Assembly (NCBI GenBank): GCA_009193035.1
Contig: SWDT01000185.1
Coordinates: 1-64,000, forward strand
Source of the DNA: Halicephalobus mephisto
Lineage: Eukaryota > Nematoda > Chromadorea > Rhabditida > Panagrolaimidae
Direction of reading: 5' to 3'
DNA: 64,000 bases
Made by a program: the position numbers and the translations under genes. Under the pieces are notes generated by a model. The model was not told the DNA's origin. It made no database searches and was given only the letters and a program-made list of their open reading frames with translations. Of the stretch, positions 33,301 through 45,104 are shown piece after piece; the stretch's first letter is position 1; the number at the start of each line of letters is the position of its first letter.

Positions 33301-36300
33301 GGATTAAAATATCTAAAAAGATCAAAGGACTTAGATGGAGGAGAATATCTAGAGAAATTCAAAGGTCAGGGAAAATTAAATGGACTACAATATCTGAAAA
33401 AATCGAAGGACTTACATGAATTACAAACCTTAGAAGAATCAAAAGCTTTAAAAAAATCAAAAAAAATACATTTCACTATTTCTGAATCTCCTGAAGACAA
33501 TCCTAGTTCTTCTGCTGGTTTTAAACAAGATTTTAGTTCTTCTGTTATTTTCGAAGAAGATTTTAGTTCTTCTGTTATTTTGGAAGAAGATCATAGTTCT
33601 TCTGCTGTTTTCGAAGAAGATTATAGTTCTGATGTATCTGACGAAGAAAACGAATCTCTTGAAGCAGCGGCTGCTAGGTCTCTGAAAAAAGCAGAAGAAG
33701 AAGCTGAACAAAAAGAACTCGTGGAATCGTTTGTTTCTGTAGATGAAATTCCTTCAATAAGTCTTCCAGAAGAATTTAAACTTCCTGATTACGGTCAAAT
33801 AACAGCAATTGCGAATCACAGAACAGATACGTGGAATATTTTTAGTTTGCCTTTTTCGATTTCGAATTTCGATGTTTCTTGTTCTTATATAGTGATTATT
33901 CCGGCCAAACATTGGAGACATTATCCTCATTTTCGGATTTTCGATAGCTTACTGAATGGACTTCGAGGCGGGGGATGGACCCCATTGAAGGTCTCCATGG
34001 ACAATGTTGCTGTCAATGGTCAGTTTTTGGACGTTTTTGTTGTAGTATTTACTGTAAAAGAATTTAATATTTTTAAAATTAATTAATCCTATACGAATTG
34101 AAATTTCTCGATTTATTTAAGTAACAAAATAGTTTTAATTTTTAATAATTCAGTGTCAGTATTTTTTAAATTTTTTAATGACGTCATTGTTGCTTAAAAT
34201 TGACGTCCAAGTTGAGTTCTTAATTTTCAAGGATTTTCGTTTTCAGATTTTTCTTGTTTTTTGTGATGATATTTTTAAAAGGTTACTGTAGTGGTATTTA
34301 CTGTAAAAGAATTTAATATTTTTAAAATTAATTAATCCTATACGAATTGAAATTTCTCGATTTATTTAAGTAACAAAATGATACAAAAATAATTTTAATT
34401 CATAATTTTTTATTATTTTTAAATTTTTAGAATTTTAAATTTTTTATTATTTTTAGATTTTTTAATTTTTAGAAGTTTAAATTTTTTATGATTTTTTAAT
34501 TTTTTATTATTTTAGATCAGGGAAATCTTCTTTGGCGAATCCATAAAAATGTTGCGTATTGTCCGGTCAATTTCGACGATTACTCTCCTGAATGTTCTGG
34601 ATGGCAAATTCAAGCAAATCACGCTAAAATTATTCAAGCTTCGTTGACGACGAAACATGGATGGTACTTGACGGATAAGGATATATGTGTTCAGATGAAT
34701 CTCCCGGATATGGGAATTCTGCATCAGACGGACTGTCACTTCAAAGTTAAAAATATTACGGCTTCTGACCACGCTGTTTGGGGTCTTAGAGCGGACAAGG
34801 GTACCGTAATCGTCAGGACGGGGATGGATGAGCAGATTTGTCCGATGGGGACTGACTGGGTCGAGGATTGCCTGGGGGGTCCGAGGAAGTTCGTTACTGT
34901 AGGTTTGCACGGAAAAACGGGCTTCGGACTGGATTCAGAAGGCCATTTGTGGTTCATAAATGGAGTCGATGAGAAAAACCCCTTAGGCAGTAGGACATGG
35001 TATCGTTGTTGTGATCCGTTAATTATGAATTTTCAAAATTTAAAAAAATATATTTCACAATCAGAATTAAAAATTTCTTCTCAAGGAATTTTTTATTCTT
35101 TAGGACGTCAGATTCTGACAGCAACTCAACCGTTGACAGGACATTTGATGAAAAAAGTTATTCCAGAAAGATTAATTTTACATGATAATTTTTCAATAAT
35201 ATCTGCCGGAGGCAATAATGGAATTTTTGTATGTCAACCAAATTCAGAAATTTTTGTTTTTGATAAAAATCGAAAAAATTTAACATCAATTCCGCATTTT
35301 GACACTGATTATTCTATTTTGGCTTTGACGTCGACGATTCAGAGACTTTATGTTTTGGATAATTGTGGAAATTTGAATGTCAGAAGAGGATTCAATTCAG
35401 AATTGACACCACTTGGAACTTCATGGGATCGTCTCGACACAAGTACCGTAGGTAAGTTGATTTTTTAATGAAAATGTCAAACATTTTTAGAATTGAATAA
35501 GAAATTTTAAAATGTTGGAAATTAAAAAAAATTTTAGAATTGAATAAGAAATTTTAAAATGTTGAAAATTTTAAACATTTTTAGAATTGAATAAGAAATT
35601 TTAAAATGTTGGAAAGTTTAAAGATTTTTAGAATCCAATGAATAATTCTAAAATTTTCAAGAATTCTATAATATTTCAAAATCTAGTGGAAAACTTTTGA
35701 AGTTTAATTGTCGATTTTGACTTCGAAATTTGATGATCAACTTTGACTTTCAAAGTTTAATCATCAACTTTGAGTTTGAACTTTGATGATCAATTTTGAA
35801 ATTTAATTGTTAATTTTGATTTTAAATTTTGACTAACATGATGAAGCGGAATCTGAAAATATTTTTTCTTTGATTTTTATGGTAATTTGATATTTTTTAG
35901 GATTGCCGATTTGCTCAATAGCGGTTTCTCTGAATTCTCTTTGGATCGTTACTGCAGATGGACAAATATTCGTGGCTACAGAATCCTTAAGAATAAGTAA
36001 TTCGCCGAATTTTGTCAAAATTGAAACTCCAAAGTTGTTCAACGATAAAATCGATCAAATTCGAGTATCGCCGACGGGCAGATATGTTTGGATTTTTTCT
36101 CTAACTTCAGGAAAGTGTTTTTCAAGATACGGTATTGACGAAGGAAATCAAAAATTTAAAGGATTAAATTGGTTAGAAGCTCCGATGGACATTAAAGTTT
36201 GCGATATTGCCGTAGGGGATAATGTTATTTGGGCTATATCTCAGACAGATAAGAAATTATTCAAATTACGAAATTTGTCACAAAATAACATCATCGGAAT

Positions 36301-36532
36301 TGGATGGAGACCGATGCCGTTTTATCTTCGAACGATTTCTGTGGATTCTCAAGAAAGTCGACTTTGGGGAATAGATCTCGATAACAGATTAGTCATGCAT
36401 GAAATGGATATTTATCCAAGAAGTTGTTTAGCTCCAAGAGGTCCGAAACAGGTTGTGCAGTCTATGGACAGAGCAGATTCTTCAGAATCTTGGACAGATG
36501 TTGGAGGTCATGGATACAGTATATGTCGATAA
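30348..36532 (+). CDS. TECPR2: TECPR2-like protein (WD40-like N-terminus, tectonin repeats, C-terminal LIR)
   Basis: TECPR2 acts in autophagy and ER export through binding of ATG8-family proteins. Seven exons join in phase: 30348-30407, 30453-30589, 31050-31182, 31224-31519, 31941-34018, 34516-35451, 35901-36532; 1423 residues (human TECPR2 1411). The N-terminal propeller is shown by FIAIGSECGALFLYNRNLN and the following NFLAVGRQSGQV, which align with IAVGSSIG and LVAAGTASGRV of the human protein, then CVRWSPDGRRLYTVD. Residues about 559-715 are a Glu/Ser/Lys-rich low-complexity repeat (SEDLEESE-like). Residues 902-1423 hold tectonin-type blades (W.L....D..I..R.G). Near the C-terminus SESWTDV (W1411) fits a W-x-x-V LIR, matching the position of DEWEVI in human; nine extra residues follow. 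The exon 2 donor CC-GTTGGT was chosen because it alone restores frame and alignment. Confidence 0.9.
34045..34382. repeat. ~88-bp duplication in TECPR2-like intron 5
   Basis: A block beginning TATTTACTGTAAAAGAATTT and ending TTTAAGTAACAAAAT occurs at about 34045-34132 and again at about 34295-34380 with essentially no differences, so the copy is recent. The spacer contains an ATTGACGTCCAAGTTGAG stretch not seen elsewhere. Confidence 0.75.
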
Positions 36533-36992
36533 CATATCTAAAAAGAGATTTTGTTTGAAGTTTTTTTCATAAATGATCTATATAAAAATCCAAGTTATTT
36601 AGAATATGGATTTTTAGACAGATATCTGATTATGAGTACAGTATATGTCGATAACATATCTAAAAAGAGATTTTGTTTGAAATTGTTTTCATAAATTATT
36701 TATATATAAAAATTTAAGTTACTTAGAATATATTTAGATTTTTAGACAGATACCTGATTATGAGTACAGTATATGTCGATAACATATCTAAAAAGAGATT
36801 TTGTTTGAAATTTTTTTCATAAATGATCTATATAAAAATCCAAGTTATTTAGAATATATTTAGATTTTTAGACAGATATCTGTGATTATGAGTACAGTAT
36901 ACGTTGATAACATATCTAAGAAGAGGTTTTATTTAAAATTGTTTTTATAAATTATTTATATAAAAATTCAAGTTATTTAGAATATATTCAAA
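36486..36992 (+). repeat. ~125-bp tandem repeat that includes the end of the TECPR2-like coding sequence
   Basis: Four copies with GTATATGTCG (or GTATACGTTG) at 36519, 36641, 36769 and 36897, spacings 122, 128 and 128 bp. The first copy is the last part of the TECPR2-like reading frame: GATACAGTATATGTCGATAA encodes YSICR-stop and is followed by CATATCTAAAAAGAGATTTT in all copies. The second to fourth copies lie in the 3' UTR or beyond. Upstream similarity extends into the LIR codons (GGACAGATG versus AGACAGATA). Confidence 0.85.
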
Positions 36993-37235
36993 ATTTTTTA
37001 TTTAATTTTAATGAATTTTCTTTTGAAACTTAATTCATGAATTTTTATACTTTTGTTTTATTGTCCCATTTCAGATGGATTGTTACCAAAAATAAACAGA
37101 TTCAGAATAAGTATCCGAAAAGGTACAAAATGACCTGTAAGTTGTCTGAAAAAACCACTTGGAATAAAGTGTTTTCCCTTCTAAGTAGAGATCTGATTCG
37201 AGTATTTTTTTTACTTTTTTAAGAAATCATCAAAG

Positions 37236-37352
37236 ATGAAGAATAAACTCATTGTTTCCACTCAGACTCGTCATCGAGCCCCTCTTGATTCCCGATCGGA
37301 TGAGTCAGAGTCAACGCGTGTCTCCTCGACGACGCCATCGAGTCTGCCGTGA
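37236..37352 (+). other. Small GC-richer open frame (38 codons)
   Basis: An isolated block at 37220-37440 is much less AT-rich than its surroundings and contains an ATG-initiated frame rich in Ser, Thr and Arg (MKNKLIVSTQTRHR at the start). No splice partner could be fitted in phase. It may be a small exon, part of a non-coding RNA or a regulatory island. Confidence 0.15.
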
Positions 37353-37559
37353 CACCGCGCTTTTTCTCGATTCAAAACGAAACCAAATCAGCTTACTTTG
37401 AAAATAAAAAAGAAGCTGCTTGCCTTTTGTCTTTCACGCAAATCCGAAAACTAAAATTTGACCTTGATGAAAAAATTTAAAAAAGTTATTTTTAGATTTT
37501 GGCAGTCTTTGATGACGAAAGAGTTTAATTTCATCGAAGTTCTCTAAGCTCGAATTATT

Positions 37560-38160
37560 AGGAAAGTGCAAATTGTTACGAAATGGTCTTAGCACGAATT
37601 TTAAAACTTCTTAAAATATCGAAAATAAACTTTTTTATAAAATAGTCTTAGCACGAATTTTAGAATATCTTAAAAAACAAACTTTTTTATAAAATAGTCT
37701 TAGCACGAATTTTAAAACTTCTTAATATATCGAAAATAATTTTTTTTTACGAAATGATCTTAGCACGAATTTTTAGAACTTCTTGAAAAATCAAAAATAA
37801 ACTTTTTTATGAAATAGTCTTAGCACGAATTTTAGAACTTCTTAGAAACCAAAAATTAAATAATTAAGAACTTAAAAAACTTTTACGAAATGGTCTTAGC
37901 ACGAATTTTAAAATTTCTTAAAGTATCGAAAATAATTTTTTTATGAAATAGTCTTAGCACGAATTTTAGAATTTCTTAAGATTAAAAAACAAACTTTTTT
38001 TACAAAATAACCTCGACGTGAATTTTCAGAACTTTTTAAAAACTTAAAAAAACATACTATTAAGAACTTAAAAAACTTTACGAAATAGTTTCGACGTGAA
38101 TTTCCAGAATTTTTTTTACAAAATAGTTTCGACATGAATTTTCAGAACTTTTTAAAAACC
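37560..38160. repeat. 50-60 bp tandem repeat with TCTTAGCACGAATTTT
   Basis: About ten units containing ACGAAAT(A/G)GTCTTAGCACG then AATTTTA(A/G)AACTTCTTA. Towards 38000-38150 the motif changes to CTCGACGTGAATTTTCAGAA, a diverged subtype that resembles the GGTCC family core. Confidence 0.75.
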
Positions 38161-38169
38161 AAAAATCAC

Positions 38170-38560
38170 ACTATTAAGAACTTTAAAAAATAAACTTTTT
38201 TTTACTTTAAAAAAATTTTTTTGTAAAAATATTTCACAAATTTTTAGAAAATTTATTTTTTTTTTACTTTAAAAAATTTTTTTGTAAAAATATTTCACAA
38301 ATTTAAAAAAAATTTTTTTTGTAAAAATATTTCACAATTTTTAAAAAATTTATTTAAAAATTTTTTTTGTAAAAATATTTCACAATTTTTTGCACTTGAC
38401 CTTGTTTGACCTTTCAAGTATATTTTGCCAACTTTTATTATTCTCTTTGAAAAAAGTCTTTGTTTACTAAAAAATATAAAAAATACAAAAATAATGAAAA
38501 AATTAAAAATAGAATTATTTAAAAATTAAAATTTTTTGAATATTTTTCTCGTAGATTAAG
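38170..38560. repeat. A/T low-complexity DNA
   Basis: TTTTTTTGTAAAAATATTTC is repeated four times between 38210 and 38390; the remainder is A/T-rich DNA downstream of the asparagine synthetase stop. Confidence 0.55.
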
Positions 38561-38672
38561 GAAAGACGGGCAAAGAGACATTTGGCAAATTATGTACACT
38601 TTGATCACGGGGTACTATGGGGATCTAGAAGTGGATGTGGACATTGTTGACTGGAATACTTAGAAATAAAAA

Positions 38673-40906
38673 TTAAGCAACACCGGAAAATTTGGAACTT
38701 CCGGTGGATTTTCTGCGAAGTCTGGCAGATTCGATATTGAGAAGTCCGTCTTTACAGTTTTCTTTGTCGTCGAGATGCCAAGCGGCTGTCCTGTACACTT
38801 TGGTGTGGACGACAGAATCCATTTTTTCTATACTGTAGAATTCCTCAAAAAGAGAACGATACCAGTACTCTTCTTTCGTTTCGGGAGTTTTCCAATTGAA
38901 AATCTCAGATCTCAAAGCGAATTTTTCGTCGGAAATTATTTTAGAACAATGATCTTGAACGACATCTCCGAGGTCGATTTTCCCGAGGGCTTCGGCGAAA
39001 CCTTCTTTGCTCCTCCAGAGGACCTCGTGGGGAAGCCATCCTTCGAAGGCGCTTCTGAGGACGAATTTCTCGAGTTTGTTCGGAATCAACTTCAGCATCG
39101 GAGGAAGTTTCGCAACAAATTCGATGATTTTTTTATCCAAGAAAGGAACACGGATTTCTAATCCATGACAAGAAGTAGATCTGTCACATCGAAGGACGTC
39201 GTATTGATGAAGGTGCTTGATCCGGCGGAGGGACTCCCGATGGAGGTGGCTGGGGGTCGGGGCGCGCTGCATGTAGGCATAGGACCCGAAGAGTTCGTCG
39301 GCCCCCTCGCCGGAAAGAAGAACTTTCACATCGCTGGTTTCGGATATATGACGACAAAGAAGATAATGAGCAATTCCACAACGAATAATCAAAGGATCAA
39401 AGGTTTCTAAAGCAAAAACTACTTCAGGAATGATGTTAATACAGTCTTCCGGAGTTATAACGAGGACTTTGTGAGGAATACCGAGAAATTCGGCGACTTT
39501 TTTTGCGTTTTCCAAATCTGGAGAATCCTCGAACCCCACAGAGAACCCTATCGGCTTCACCGGCAGGAGCTTACTCGCGATGGAAGCGATCAAGGAAGAA
39601 TCCAGTCCTCCAGAAAGCATAAATCCAAATTGTCTATTTCCCATCAATCTTTTTTCAACAGCTTCGATCAAAAGTTTTCGTACAACATCCTGAAAATTTT
39701 CCATCATTAAAAAAAAAAAGTTTCAATTATGACTTTTGGAATTTAATTTTTTTTTTCATATTTTTTCAGACATTTTCGAAAAATTCAAAGTTCATCGGAC
39801 TGAGACCGAATTTTGTGGTCTCGGCAAATCCGTTACTTAAATATTAAGGACCTTTAATTTTAGTCCCGGAAGTCTTACTGTTAAAAAATAAAAAATCACT
39901 ATCATTACAAAGTTTTTAAAAATTAAAAAATATTTTAAATAAAATAATTTTTAATTTTTTTAAATAAAATAATTTTTAATTTTTAAAAATAAAGTAATTT
40001 TAAATATTTTTAATAAAGTTATTTTAAATTTTTTAAATAAAATAATTTTAAATATTTTTAAATAAAGTAATTTTAAATTTTTTTTAAATTCTAAAATATT
40101 ATAAAAATTTTTTTCAGATTCTAAAATTTTCTAAAAACTTTCATAAAATTCTAAAATTTTCTAATTTTTTTCAGATTCTAGAATTCCCTAAATTTCTGAG
40201 ATTCTTGATGATTTTAGGATTTTTAATTTGATTTTAAAAAACTTTAAAATACATGTTGACTTACTTGAGCCACGGGGAGAGCGACGGATCTCTCGGGGTT
40301 GGTGGGGACGGCGTAATATTGCATGATCTGGAAGCCTTGGAGGACGGAATCGACGGGGATTTGAGCGCAGCATCCAGGGGGGAAGTAGTCGATTCTGACG
40401 CAGAGTTTTTCGATTGACTTGACTTCTGATCCGAAAATAAGAGTTCCTTCGGTGGTGTATCCGTAGAAGAGGGGTCTGACTCCGATGGGGTCTCTCCCTA
40501 TGTAGACCGATTTCTCGTCGACCATGACGAAAGCGAAGACTCCATCGAGGGAACTGCAAGTTTTCCGTAAATTTCCGTTGTTGGTTTTGAAGGAATGGAT
40601 GATGGCAGCACAGTCACTTGCTCCGTTCTTGACTTCGCATTCTTCGGTTTCGGATTCTTCTTTCAAATTCAGATGATTGTAAATTTCGCCGTTACAAACG
40701 ACACTAAGCCCTCCGGCGACGATGGGTTGTTCACTAGGAGCATGACCTGGTTCAACAATGGCCAATCTGTGGAAGCCCAGCCAGACCCTCGGCTGGACTT
40801 CCGAGATAACCGTCAAATCCGGTCCTCTACCGACGATTTTCAAAAATTCCTTCTCATGAGTCTTAGTTTCGTAGTTCTGGCCGATGAGAGCCCAGATGCC
40901 GCACAT
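38673..40906 (-). CDS. ASNS: Asparagine synthetase (glutamine-hydrolysing)
   Basis: Makes asparagine from aspartate, ATP and glutamine in the cytosol. Two exons on the minus strand, 40906-40265 and 39689-38673, separated by a 575-bp intron (donor GTAAGT, acceptor TTTTCAG), join in phase to 552 residues (human 561). The N-terminal class II amidotransferase domain begins MCGIWALIG with catalytic Cys2 and has FHRLAI, CNGEIYNH, DGVFAFV and GRDPIGVRPLFYG. The synthetase domain starts near 215: PP-loop SGGLDSS at 240-246, LSGEGADELFGSY, HGLEIRVPFLD and WRSKEGFAEA. The upstream acceptor at 40953 suggests a 47-nt trans-spliced leader. The C-terminal ~25 residues are basic and Ser-rich. All catalytic motifs are present, so the enzyme should be active. 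Confidence 0.95.
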
Positions 40907-40952
40907 GATTCAAGGTAATGAAACTGCTCTCGAAAAGGAACGGCTGAGAGGC

Positions 40953-40961
40953 CCTGAAAAA
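40953..40961 (-). promoter_or_regulatory. Probable spliced-leader acceptor for asparagine synthetase
   Basis: On the minus strand TTTTTCAG ends at 40954, 47 nt before the ATG. Its match to the nematode acceptor consensus and lack of an upstream coding exon in phase suggest trans-splicing. If used, it removes the start of a 90-codon upstream frame (41182 to 40910). Confidence 0.45.
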
Positions 40962-41289
40962 GGAACTGAGTACGGTATTGCGAACTGGACATGACTGGTT
41001 TCGGGACTCGAAAAACAAAAAACTCGAGGGCTTTGGACAGACTTTTTTGTCCAGTTAGTCCAGTTTCGGATCAACGGTCCCAAAACGAAATTTAGGAACA
41101 AAGTTCGGACTTCTGCGTCAAGAAGCACTTTTGGGATTCTGAAGTTGGATGCGGTGTCTAGTGGACAGCACTCGGAAGACATTTTTCCGGATTAGATTTA
41201 CTCTACAGTAAGCAAACACTTAACACTAGAAGAACGCAGAAAAACAATCTGGATCGTAAACTATCAACATTGGACTATAGACGGTTTTT

Positions 41290-41720
41290 GGCTGGTTTTT
41301 CAGCGAAATTCTACTTGCGCTTGGAAATAAGCGAATTCGCTTTAATTTTCAGCGATTTCATTCGGAGAATTAGCTTCAATTTCAGCGAAATTCTACTTGC
41401 GCTTGGAAGTAAGCGAATTCGCTAAAGTTTCCGAAAAAATTTGTTTCTTTGGACAAAACTCTACTTGCGCTTGAGAATCAGCGAGATTTTCATTATCTTT
41501 AGCGATTTCGCTGGGAGAATTAACTTTATTTTTTAAATTTTTCCTAGTACGAAATCTACCTGCGCTTAAAACTAAGCGAATTCGGCAAGGATTTCAAGGA
41601 ACTTCGCGGTAAGAGTTAATTTCACTCTTTTTTAAATTGCTTTTAGCACTAAATTTCACTTTTGCGCTTACGAAAGAGCGAATTCATCATGATCATCTAA
41701 GATTTCGCTGTAGGAGTTTA
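41290..41720. repeat. Hairpin satellite, cluster 2 (~82-120 bp unit)
   Basis: Four to five units with AGCGAAATTCTACTTGCGCTT, a short spacer and AAGCGAATTCGC. The stem word is GCGCTT/AAGCG(A/C) and a second inverted word GCGAATTCGC is palindromic on its own. It separates asparagine synthetase from the islands at 41.8 kb. Confidence 0.75.
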
Positions 41721-41839
41721 TTTCGCGACAATTCCAACAAGTCTGGTGTTTCTTGGCCTCAATAATCTCCACTTTTAGCTCACGAAAGAGTGAAGGTGGA
41801 GCGGCCTCGGGAGACGACGCACTAGTTTGACGCTCGATC

Positions 41840-42690
41840 GCCAAAAACACAAACGCAAATATAACAGGACTTGCGAGAAAGGATTATCCTTGGACTTGGG
41901 CTAGCGCAACATAAAAAAGAGTGCGTCCACGTTATCGGCAACATCACGGTGGCAAGGAGGACTCCGTGACGAGCTCCGCCTCGGGAAAAAACCCAGTCCT
42001 TGCTGGGACAACAGACACAGAGGCGACGGTCACGCAATTTATTTCCGAAAAAGTGTGTTTTAAAAATGCTAAAATTCGATGGACGAAAGAAACGCATGGA
42101 TTCTGATTACGGTAAGTCATATTAACACATCGTTCGCAATGTGGACCGTATGTGGTACACAACCCCTGGATACGGTACATAACATTTCGTAATAGATTTA
42201 TTTTTGTGATTTTTTCAGTTTTTATAATTAACAAATATTTCTAAATTGAACGGAACATTGACGGATTCGGGCCACGGAAAAAATACATAACTTCGGATCC
42301 ACGGCAGACAACTTCCAAAACATGGATTGTCCGCGATGTGTTAATTTAAATAACTTTCGGGACAAAACTAGTGGAACAACTGTCTCGAAGACAGATTCTC
42401 GATTCCGTTGGCCATCCGTTTTGACTGAAAAAGCGCAAATGATCGGAACCCGCCTCCGGGAGAAGAAGCTTTAGTCCACAAAAAGATTTATCTCCGCCTG
42501 AGTCTCATGATGCTAGGAAGAGGGTCGTGCTTTTGCTTTCGCTGTGCTTACTTAGTTCCTGAGGCGATCGAGAGCCATTGTTTGTGTTTTGCAGAGAGGG
42601 TTCTTGATCAAACCGGTTGTTGGAGCTCTTCCGGAAATGACGAGCAAGTTCCGGTTCCAGACACTGTCATCATTAGCTAATTTTTGTGAG
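41840..42690 (+). other. Exon-like islands of a putative small spliced transcript
   Basis: Even-composition DNA with: an ATG at 42066 starting MLKFDGRKKRMDSDY and ending at a perfect G-GTAAGT donor (42111); a TTTTTTCAG acceptor at 42218; an ATG-initiated 50-codon frame at 42322-42474 (MDCPRCVNLNNFRDK start, REKKL end); and a TTGTGTTTTGCAG acceptor near 42590 followed by a 30-codon open stretch up to a GTGAGC. Joining 42111 to 42218 adds only seven codons before a stop, so the frames do not chain simply. It may be a small-peptide gene, a 5' UTR of a downstream gene or a non-coding RNA. Confidence 0.3.
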
Positions 42691-42904
42691 CTTTTTAAAT
42701 TTTGAAAACCAAATACTGCAAAAAATGCAAACAAAGAATTTTTTAAATCCTAAGTGGATTCGTCCATCTATGGCCAGCTCTTCGTGGATCACTTTTCGGT
42801 CGAATCTGGTCTCATTACGAAAGCGACGGAAGTCCATCACATATCTTAAAAAATTTAAAGTACTTTCAAAAAACAGCCAATTTTCTGTTCAGGACCAACT
42901 TAAA

Positions 42905-44330
42905 AATATTTTCGGTTAATTTTCACTTTTTTTTGTTGATTTTTACTTTTTAAAAATTGATATAAAATAAATTAAATATTTAAATAAAAACATAATTTAA
43001 AAAATTCTTTCAAATAATTTTAAATAAAAAATTTTCCACTTTTTTTGTTGATTTTTATCTTTTAAAAACATAAAATAAATTAAATATTTAAATAAAAACA
43101 TAATTAAAAAATTACACTTTTTTTCTTGATTTTTACTTTTTAAAAATTGATATAAAATAAATAAAATATTTAAATAAAAATATAATTTAAAAAATTCTTT
43201 CTTAAATCAATTTTAGAAAATTATAAATTTTACATTTTTTATTTTAAATAAAATTAAAATTTTTTAAATTTTTTTTGAAAAATTTTATATTTTTAAATTG
43301 AATAAAATTTGAAATATATATTTTTAAAAAGTAATTTTACTGTATTTAAATCTGAATCAGACCAAAGAACAACAAAAAGTTCATCCGAAGGTTCTCGGAC
43401 GGAAAGTGCATTCCGTCTTCGAAGTAATCCGAAGTTGACGTTTTTACTTTAATTACACAAAAGACAGTATGCATGATGTCATTAATCAAACTGTATCAAT
43501 CATTTTCGTAAAAAAAGTTTAAAATTAATCTTTGAAAATTTCAATTTAAAAAAATAAAAAAAATTAAAGAAAAATAAAAATTAAAAATCTTTAGAATTAA
43601 AAAAATTAAAAATTAAAAATCTTTAAAATTTAAAGAAAAATTAAAAATTAAAAAAAATTAAAAAATTGAAAATATTTAAAATTAAAAATCTTTAAAATTT
43701 AAAGAAAAATTTAAAAAAATTAAAAAATTGAAAATATTTAAAATTAAAAATTAAAAATCTTTAAAATTTAAAAAAAATTTAAAATTCTAAAATAAAATAA
43801 AAAAGTAAAATCGCAAAAAATTTTAAAAGATAAAAATTTAAAATTAACTTTTAAAAAAATAATATTTTTTAGAATTGTATTTACAGTAATCCTTTGAAAT
43901 TTATCTTTATGATTATTTTTTAGAAATTAAAAATTTAGTTTAAAAAAAAATAAAATTTACAGTAAGATTTTAAAATTGATTTTTATAGTTATTTTTTTTG
44001 GAATTTATATTTTTAATTTTTAATAAATTTATTTTTTAACAAATTTATTTTTTAAATTTTTTTTATAAATTTATATTTTTTATTTTTTTCATAAATTTAT
44101 TTTTAGAATTTACTTTTTAAATTTTTTTTTTACATTTATATTTTTTATATATATATATTTTTTTAGTAAATTTATATTTTTTATTTTTTAATAAGTTTGT
44201 TTTTTTTTATTTTTTTTTATAAATTTATATTTTTTTCATTTTTAAAAATAATACAATTTTGTAAAAATGATATTCACAATTGTTTCAATTTAAATGAAAA
44301 AAACTCGAAAAAAAACCAAAAATAGATAAT
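42905..44330. repeat. A/T low-complexity DNA with one island
   Basis: A ~120-bp unit with CACTTTTTTTGTTGATTTTTA and ATAAAATAAATTAAATATTT is repeated three times at 42925-43200; an AAAATTAAAAATCTTTAAAA array covers 43530-43800; T-rich TTTATATTTTT words fill 44000-44240. The exception is 43340-43450, an even-composition block whose plus strand is open for ~35 codons and Ser-rich (TTKSSSEGSRTESAFRLRS). Confidence 0.5.
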
Positions 44331-44660
44331 TTTCAAGATTGCTTTCGCGGAGACAATTGTCCAACAAGGATCGGATCTTAATCCTCGGAAGCTGATCATT
44401 TTGTCAAATTTCAGTGCATCTTAAAAAAATACCGGTCTTCCGCTTTTTTTAAATTAAACTTTAATCCAAACTGAAAGCCGGTTAGAGTAGTCTTCAATCA
44501 AGTTATTACCTTGGAAGCACTCAAGTAAACAGGATAAACTGGGCCAAATTGAGTCAATAAGCGGATTTTGCCTGAGGCGCTTCCTCGAGACAATGGTTCC
44601 AGGAAGAGAATTGGATTAGGCGGGGCGAGACACCGGAAGTCCAAGTACTATTTTTGATCT
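44330..44660. other. Higher-complexity island
   Basis: Contains a plus-strand open stretch after TTTTCAAG at 44338 (IAFAETIVQQGSDLNPRKL and a stop ten codons later), which could be a terminal exon, and inverted words. No product can be named. Confidence 0.2.
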
Positions 44661-45104
44661 TTCTCAGATTCTTTATATACCTTTTTAAAAATTTAAATTT
44701 TTATTATTTTTTGAGAAATAAATTAGAAATTAAGTAGGCGAAAATTTTATTTTTAGTTTGTTATCAGTTCATGGTTGAACTTCGAAAAGTATAAAAATTC
44801 TTTGAAAAATAATATTCATTATGGCCTAAAATATCGGGATTTCCGGTCTCATTACGTAATTAAACTTTCGATTAAATTTAATTCGATTAACGTGAATTTT
44901 CATTGTTTACTTTCGAAGCAGAATCCTCGGCGCCTAGTTTCGAGGATCACTGCACACGTCTATTTTGAGTCCGGAAAATCAGTCACTTTTTCAAACACCC
45001 TATCAGGGTCCTTTGATACAGACTTATTTTTGAATACAAACATCACAATATTAATAAAAAGAAAAAATTCAATGAATTATGGTCAATTACTAAGTTAGGT
45101 TAGT

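Noticed and set aside
32625..33362. 245-codon minus-strand Ser/Phe-rich frame
   Set aside because: Antisense shadow of the acidic Ser/Glu repeat in the TECPR2-like exon.
37560..38160. CRISPR-like array
   Set aside because: Units of 50-60 bp are tandem without unique spacers, diverge gradually, and the context is eukaryotic.
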